From assembly GCA_038244055.1 (NCBI GenBank), contig JBBRTW010000036.1:1-26436 (forward strand): 26,436 nt of DNA, read 5' to 3'. This document shows, one piece after another, positions 22,547 through 26,436 of the stretch. Positions within the stretch are counted from its first letter, which is position 1. Every line of letters begins with the position of its first letter. The notes below the pieces were generated by a model. It was not told where the DNA came from. It saw nothing but the letters and a program-made list of their open reading frames with translations, and did not search any database. The DNA comes from DASPKW01 sp038244055 (GTDB taxonomy: Bacteria > Planctomycetota > Phycisphaerae > Tepidisphaerales > Tepidisphaeraceae). The translations under genes were made by a program, and so were the position numbers.

Positions 22547-23772
22547 TTCATCTCTCTTCCATTATCGGTCATCCAGCGGACGATCGTGCTAACTTCATGT
22601 TCGAGGGAGAATTCGGCTTGGGCCTTGGCTCTTGCCGCTGACGCCATCGTCCGATAATCGGCCGCGGGCATGTCGATCAGACGCTCCATCGCATCCGCCA
22701 GCGCCTGCGGGTCATCGGGCGCGACCAGCAGACCTGTGCCGGGGGAAACGGTTTCGTGCAAGCCCAGAAGCTGGGTTGAAAGCGCCGGCAGTCCGCAGGC
22801 CATTCCTTCGCGCAGGGCCAGGGGCATGCCATCGCGGTTTCCGTCTTTGGCGATCACACAGGGAAGCACGAAACAATCCTGCCCGGGCAGCCAGTCGGAT
22901 AAAAATGATGCATCGCGCCGGCCGAGCAATTCAAAGACGTCGCCGACTCCCAATTCGCCAATGCGTTTTTCCAAATCCGCGCGCAGGGGGCCTTCCCCGA
23001 CAATCTTCACCGAAAAATCGCGGCGTTTCTTCGCCAGTAGTCCGACCGCCTCGACCAGGATGTGGAACCCCTTGATCTCCACCAGTCGGCCGGTGCCGGC
23101 GAAGCGGAACGGCTTATTCGCGGCGTGCGGCCTGGGGCTGAATTTCGTCAGGTCGATTCCGTTGGCCAGCACGCGCACTTTTTCCGGCGGGAGTGCCGGG
23201 CCGAGTTTGAGGATCGCTTCGCGGTTGTACTGGCTGACCGTGACGACGGCGCGGCACTGGCCGAGGGTCCAGTCGAACCAGCTTGCATTGGGATTGACGA
23301 AGATATCGTGCGCCTGCAAGGTCACGCCGATGGGCAGATCGAGCAAGCGCGAGGCCCAGTAACCGAGGAGCATCTGCCGCATGGCGAAGTGAACGTAGAG
23401 CCAATCGCAATGCTCGCTGTCGATCTGCTCGATGGCCGAGTCCCAGGTCATGCGATCGAGCCACAATCCCTCGGGAATCCCGGCCGGCTTTTCATCGTAG
23501 ACCCGCGCGAAGCGCCCGCCATATTTGGCCCGCAAACGCCGGCGGGCGGTGAGCTTGCTCCACTTCCGCACAAGCGGATTGCCATCGAGCCCCTTGATGC
23601 GGATCGTCGGGCCCTTGATCTGGTAATTGGGATTGCCGAGAGTGGCCGGGTCAGGGGGGCCAAGGGAGAAGACCGCGACTTCATGGCCGAGCGCCTCCAG
23701 CCCGCGCACGTCGTTGGCGACGAACGTCTCGCTGAGTGTGGGGAAGCCTGCGACGATGTAGCCGATCTTCAT
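22489..23772 (-). CDS. Glycosyltransferase family 4 with repeat-encoded C-terminus
   Basis: The opening MKIGYIVAGFPTLSETFVAN is typical of colanic-acid/exopolysaccharide GT4 enzymes. The donor domain has FRFAGTGRLVEIKGFHILVE, VKIVGEGPLRADLE and DGMPLALREGMACGLPALST, with Asp/Glu in the E-x7-E site. The catalytic part is complete by about residue 400. The last 20 residues (MNHESHEEHEGEKRLRRVAS) are translated from a CACGAA repeat arm and its core, which also supplies the stop codon. No Shine-Dalgarno sequence precedes the ATG; instead the gene starts a few bases after a GGGTTTA heptamer array. Sugar specificity is unknown. Confidence 0.86.
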   Translation of the reverse strand: MKIGYIVAGFPTLSETFVANDVRGLEALGHEVAVFSLGPPDPATLGNPNYQIKGPTIRIKGLDGNPLVRKWSKLTARRRLRAKYGGRFARVYDEKPAGIPEGLWLDRMTWDSAIEQIDSEHCDWLYVHFAMRQMLLGYWASRLLDLPIGVTLQAHDIFVNPNASWFDWTLGQCRAVVTVSQYNREAILKLGPALPPEKVRVLANGIDLTKFSPRPHAANKPFRFAGTGRLVEIKGFHILVEAVGLLAKKRRDFSVKIVGEGPLRADLEKRIGELGVGDVFELLGRRDASFLSDWLPGQDCFVLPCVIAKDGNRDGMPLALREGMACGLPALSTQLLGLHETVSPGTGLLVAPDDPQALADAMERLIDMPAADYRTMASAARAKAQAEFSLEHEVSTIVRWMTDNGREMNHESHEEHEGEKRLRRVAS

Positions 23773-23779
23773 GGGGGGA

Positions 23780-23829
23780 GGGTTTAGGGTTCAGGGTTTA
23801 GGGTTCAGGGTTTAGGGTTCAGGGTTCAG
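23780..23829. repeat. GGGTTTA/GGGTTCA heptamer array (telomere-like, G-quadruplex potential)
   Basis: Seven heptamers in the order TTA, TCA, TTA, TCA, TTA, TCA, TCA end in GG. Eight G-runs at exact seven-base spacing could form a G-quadruplex on the plus strand, which is the template strand of the gene starting at 23772. Confidence 0.9.
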
Positions 23830-23850
23830 GAAAAGGGTCGAAAATCCGTC

Positions 23851-23989
23851 GCAAAGGTGCAAAGGCGCGAAGACGCAAAGAAGAGAAGAAAAGCGAAGAG
23901 AATTCATTGTGTAGGTTTCTTTGTTGTTTTGCATTTCCAACTCTTCTTTGTCTTCTCTGTCTCTTTGCGCCTTTGCGTCTTTGCGCGAG
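23851..23989. repeat. Inverted-arm element with GCAAAGGCGCGAAGACGC words
   Basis: The left arm (23851-23900, purine-rich) and right arm (23941-23989, CTTTGCGCCTTTGCGTCTTT) are imperfect complements around a 40-base core. It lies between the FkbM gene and the GT4 gene, next to the heptamer array. Confidence 0.85.
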
Positions 23990-24016
23990 CATTTCGGTCA
24001 CATGTCGATTTGCTGG

Positions 24017-24985
24017 CTATGCAACAGCCGCGCGGGTCGTGTCCGCTGGTTTGCGCGGGGTGGTCTTGAAGCCTTCGGCCGCCAGCCGTCCCAGCACTTC
24101 CGGGCATTTCTCGGCGGGGACCATCAGGTGCATTCGGAATTTTTCCTGGGGGTCGCCTTCGAGGTGCTGGTTTTCGTAGAGGCCGCCGGGGCCGACCCAG
24201 AAATAGCGGTAGTTGAACTCGCCCATCAGCTTTTCCAGCGGCCCGCCTTCGCCGCCGGAAAGCACTTCGCAGATCATCACCGGGCGATCGCGGCGGAGGA
24301 TGCCTTTAGCGCCCGCCAGCACCAATGCCTCGGCCGATTCCACGTCGATTTTCATCAGGTCGATGCGTGCGAGGCCATTGTCGGCCGCGAATTTGTCCAG
24401 CGTGACCAGTTTCACGGGCACTTCATCGACATCATCGCGAAAGCCGGGGACGAGCGAGCCATCGCGCACGTTGCAGAGGCGGTTCCGCGGCACGTAGAAC
24501 TTGGCCTGGCCCTCCTGATCCGACAGGGCGATATCGTGGGCCTTGAGGTTCGGGCAGTGGTTGATTCTGATGAGATCGGTCAGCACGCTGAAATTGGCGG
24601 GCAGCGGCTCGAAGGCGTGGACGGCGAGCTGCGGATTATCCACCGCGACCGCCAGGCCGTAAACGCCGATGTTAGCGCCGATATCGAGGACCGTTTTCGC
24701 GTGGCGGGCCAGCGATCGGAAAACCGTCAACTCGGCCGCCTCGCCTTCATCGAAACCGTACCAGTAGAGCGCGGTCAGGAGCCAATCCTCGCGGCGGGTC
24801 AGCAAGGTGAGCTTTCCCCCGCAGGGCATTTTCACCGGGAAGGCCCCCACGATCGGATAGCGCTTGCGCGATTCGGGCTTGCTCGCGGACATCATGCGAA
24901 AGAGCCCGCGCCCGGCCATGTTCACCCACGGCCGCGTCGCGATGGCGCTGCGGATGCCGTTTTTGATTCCAGACAATAGACCCAT
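24017..24985 (-). CDS. FkbM family SAM-dependent methyltransferase
   Basis: Motif I VLDIGANIGVYGLAVA (99-114), HAFEPLPANFSVL (123-135) and RIDLMKIDVESAEALVLAG (207-225) are the three marks of FkbM methyltransferases, which usually O-methylate sugars or polyketides. The length of 322 is normal. AGGAG lies five bases before the ATG and directly after the GT2 stop, so translation is closely coupled to the GT2. Being the second gene after a Wzt-type ATPase, it could place the terminal methyl cap that such transporters recognise; this is inference from known O-antigen systems. Confidence 0.86.
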   Translation of the reverse strand: MGLLSGIKNGIRSAIATRPWVNMAGRGLFRMMSASKPESRKRYPIVGAFPVKMPCGGKLTLLTRREDWLLTALYWYGFDEGEAAELTVFRSLARHAKTVLDIGANIGVYGLAVAVDNPQLAVHAFEPLPANFSVLTDLIRINHCPNLKAHDIALSDQEGQAKFYVPRNRLCNVRDGSLVPGFRDDVDEVPVKLVTLDKFAADNGLARIDLMKIDVESAEALVLAGAKGILRRDRPVMICEVLSGGEGGPLEKLMGEFNYRYFWVGPGGLYENQHLEGDPQEKFRMHLMVPAEKCPEVLGRLAAEGFKTTPRKPADTTRAAVA

Positions 24986-24995
24986 GACAACTCCT

Positions 24996-25994
24996 CTACG
25001 AGGCCAGCCTCTGCGGGCCGTGCGTCTGGCGGTTCATCTTCTGGCTTGCGATTTCCGGCGCGGATGGCGGAGCAACGTTCGGCGAACTCGTCGGCGCGGG
25101 GGAAAGCGGTACCGGCGATTGAGCCGCGCGCCGGGCGAGGCCGCGCCGGCTCCATGAATATTGAATCCAGCACATCGCGAAGGGGAAGACCAGCTCCTTC
25201 CAGCTCCGCAATTGCCGCGTGAAAAATGCGCCGAGTGTCTGGATGTACCGGCTGGGCTGCAACAAATCCCGCACCATCCGGCCAAACGTGTACGGCCAGC
25301 CGAGCTCCGCCCATCCCATCGCGAACGATCCCACGCGATCGGTGAGCTGTTTCCAGGTGTAATCGTGCCCGTGCAGGCTGACCGCATTCTTCACCTGCAT
25401 CATGGCGTGGCCATTGCTGAAGAGCTTGACCTGCATCCCCCGGTCTTCGATCGCTTCGACATCGCCGAAGCGATATTGCTGCCAGGTGCTCCGCCGCAGG
25501 GCCATGTTGGAGCCGCTCAGGCAGAAGCCCCCATGCGCCTTGTCGAATTCGATCGCCACCGAGCGCATCCACGATCCATGGTAATCCCAGTAAAACGCAT
25601 AAACCCCCGGCGGGGCAACCTGCTCGCCGCAGGTCGCATCGGCCCGGCCATCCAGGATCGGCGCGATCAGTTTTTCCAGCCAGCGCTCATCTCCCGCCAC
25701 GACATCCTGGCTGATCGCCACGATGACCTGCCCCCGGCAATTCTCAAATAATGTATCGCGCGCGGTGCCGAAGCGGAATTTGGCGGGCTTGTAAGGAACG
25801 ACTCGCACCCCCCTGCCGGCGGCAACCGCATCGGTCCCATCCTTCGATCCGGAATCGAGAATCACGATCTCGAAAGGCCATGCCGTCCGCTGCTTCTCCA
25901 GCGCGTCGATCACCTGTGTAAAAAGGGTCCCGGCGTTGCGCGTCAAGATGCCAACGGAGGCAATAGGGGAAGGGTTGGAGGGGTCGAAAGGCAT
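24996..25994 (-). CDS. Glycosyltransferase family 2, rhamnosyltransferase-like
   Basis: SVGILTRNAGTLFTQVIDAL (13-32), IVILDSGSKDGTD (43-55) and IVAISQDVV (91-99) are the nucleotide- and metal-binding parts of a GT-A enzyme; FGDVEAIEDRGM supplies the later acidic pair. The pattern is that of bacterial rhamnosyltransferases. The last 45 residues are rich in Ser, Pro and Ala and likely disordered. The ATG is preceded by a GGATGAA repeat arm instead of a ribosome binding site. Ten bases separate it from the FkbM start. Confidence 0.85.
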   Translation of the reverse strand: MPFDPSNPSPIASVGILTRNAGTLFTQVIDALEKQRTAWPFEIVILDSGSKDGTDAVAAGRGVRVVPYKPAKFRFGTARDTLFENCRGQVIVAISQDVVAGDERWLEKLIAPILDGRADATCGEQVAPPGVYAFYWDYHGSWMRSVAIEFDKAHGGFCLSGSNMALRRSTWQQYRFGDVEAIEDRGMQVKLFSNGHAMMQVKNAVSLHGHDYTWKQLTDRVGSFAMGWAELGWPYTFGRMVRDLLQPSRYIQTLGAFFTRQLRSWKELVFPFAMCWIQYSWSRRGLARRAAQSPVPLSPAPTSSPNVAPPSAPEIASQKMNRQTHGPQRLAS

Positions 25995-25997
25995 AGG

Positions 25998-26173
25998 GAA
26001 GGATGAAGGATGAAGGATGAAGGATGAATGCAGAACATCAAGTCATTTCCGCGTCATCGTCACATCATTCGTCCCTCGAACAGGGATCTCCATTTAACGA
26101 TTAACAACGATACAAATATTGCTGCCTGCTTGATTCATCCTTCATCCTTCTGCCTTCATCCTTCTGCCTTCCT
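25998..26173. repeat. Inverted-arm element with GGATGAA words
   Basis: The left arm (25998-26029) has four to five GGATGAA words; the right arm (26133-26173) has the complementary TTCATCC and TTCTGCC words. The core of about 100 bases is unique and AT-richer. It fills the gap between the Wzt stop and the GT2 start. Confidence 0.88.
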
Positions 26174-26436
26174 CAAGCCGCTTCCGTCACCTTCGCGGCC
26201 GACGACTTTCCCGGCTTGGACTGCTCCCATTCGTGGGGCAGGCCGAACAGGCCGTAGATGGTTACGCCTTCGTTCAAAATGAATCGCTGCCGCTGCACCG
26301 TATCCAGCACCAGTTCCGTATCGGCATCGGTGATGCGGGCGTTGACGCTGTAGACGTTGGGCTCCATCAGCAGCGGGCCGAGTTTCAAATCGACGTGGCC
26401 GATGCCGGTTTCGATTGGGGCGAGGGTCACGCCATC
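26173..26436 (-). CDS. wzt: C-terminal domain of a Wzt-type polysaccharide ABC-transporter ATPase, cut by window edge
   Basis: Only the last 87 residues are present. GHVDLKLGPLLMEPNVYSVN followed by ARITDADTELVLDTVQ and GVTIYGLFGLPHEWE matches the end of the Wzt C-terminal beta-sandwich, including the characteristic L-P-H-x-W. In known systems this domain binds the modified end of the O-polysaccharide in the cytoplasm before export through the Wzm channel. The ATPase part and Wzm should lie just right of the window. The stop codon adjoins a TTCATCC repeat arm. The call rests on this domain only. Confidence 0.7.
   Translation of the reverse strand, partial: DGVTLAPIETGIGHVDLKLGPLLMEPNVYSVNARITDADTELVLDTVQRQRFILNEGVTIYGLFGLPHEWEQSKPGKSSAAKVTEAA

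Noticed and set aside
23780..23829. Possible CRISPR array
   Set aside because: The units are seven bases, directly adjacent and without spacers, and no cas gene is present. The same applies to 8258-8330.

Overview
The window looks like a GC-rich (about 60% by eye) chromosomal segment of a Gram-negative-type bacterium, most likely a planctomycete of the Phycisphaerae kind. That placement is inference. It rests on a tandem-DUF3467 protein, a small conserved protein of a type I associate with planctomycetes, LPS/exopolysaccharide genes, and gaps crowded with short degenerate repeats. No rRNA, tRNA, CRISPR array, transposase or integrase is visible.

Left part (1-7461), mostly plus strand, a mosaic of small units. 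It holds the 3' part of a membrane-anchored eight-heme cytochrome c; a minus-strand methyltransferase-like gene carrying an in-frame block of repeat DNA; a small four-helix membrane protein; a minus-strand tandem-DUF3467 protein whose end appears frameshifted; an aldo/keto reductase; a pair made of a LigD-phosphoesterase-like protein and a WaaP/InaA-type sugar kinase; and a three-gene run of HEPN protein, BolA-like small protein and small conserved protein.

Right part (7514-26436), all minus strand, so read from right to left. This is one large surface-polysaccharide locus. In transcription order: the C-terminal part of a Wzt-type ABC-transporter ATPase, GT2, FkbM methyltransferase, GT4, GT2, GT4, acyltransferase 3, GT4, Wzy/WaaL-like membrane protein, SAM methyltransferase, GT2, a homoserine-dehydrogenase-like/SAF oxidoreductase, GDP-mannose 6-dehydrogenase (AlgD-like), GT4, an RmlC-like cupin and a last SAM methyltransferase. 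The set suggests a decorated heteropolysaccharide: a GDP-linked uronic acid from AlgD, seven glycosyltransferases, O-acetylation, methyl groups, membrane polymerisation or ligation, and ABC-type export with possible end-cap recognition by the Wzt C-terminal domain.

The most unusual feature is the repeat landscape. Many gaps contain an element with two inverted arms built of short degenerate tandem words around a unique core; other gaps hold single arms. At least ten word families occur. Several arms run into coding sequence: one methyltransferase has about 70 residues of repeat-derived sequence in the middle, and three genes end in repeat-derived tails. Other arms lie directly in front of start codons that lack a Shine-Dalgarno sequence. 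This resembles the behaviour of Rickettsia palindromic elements and is the best candidate here for an undescribed system.
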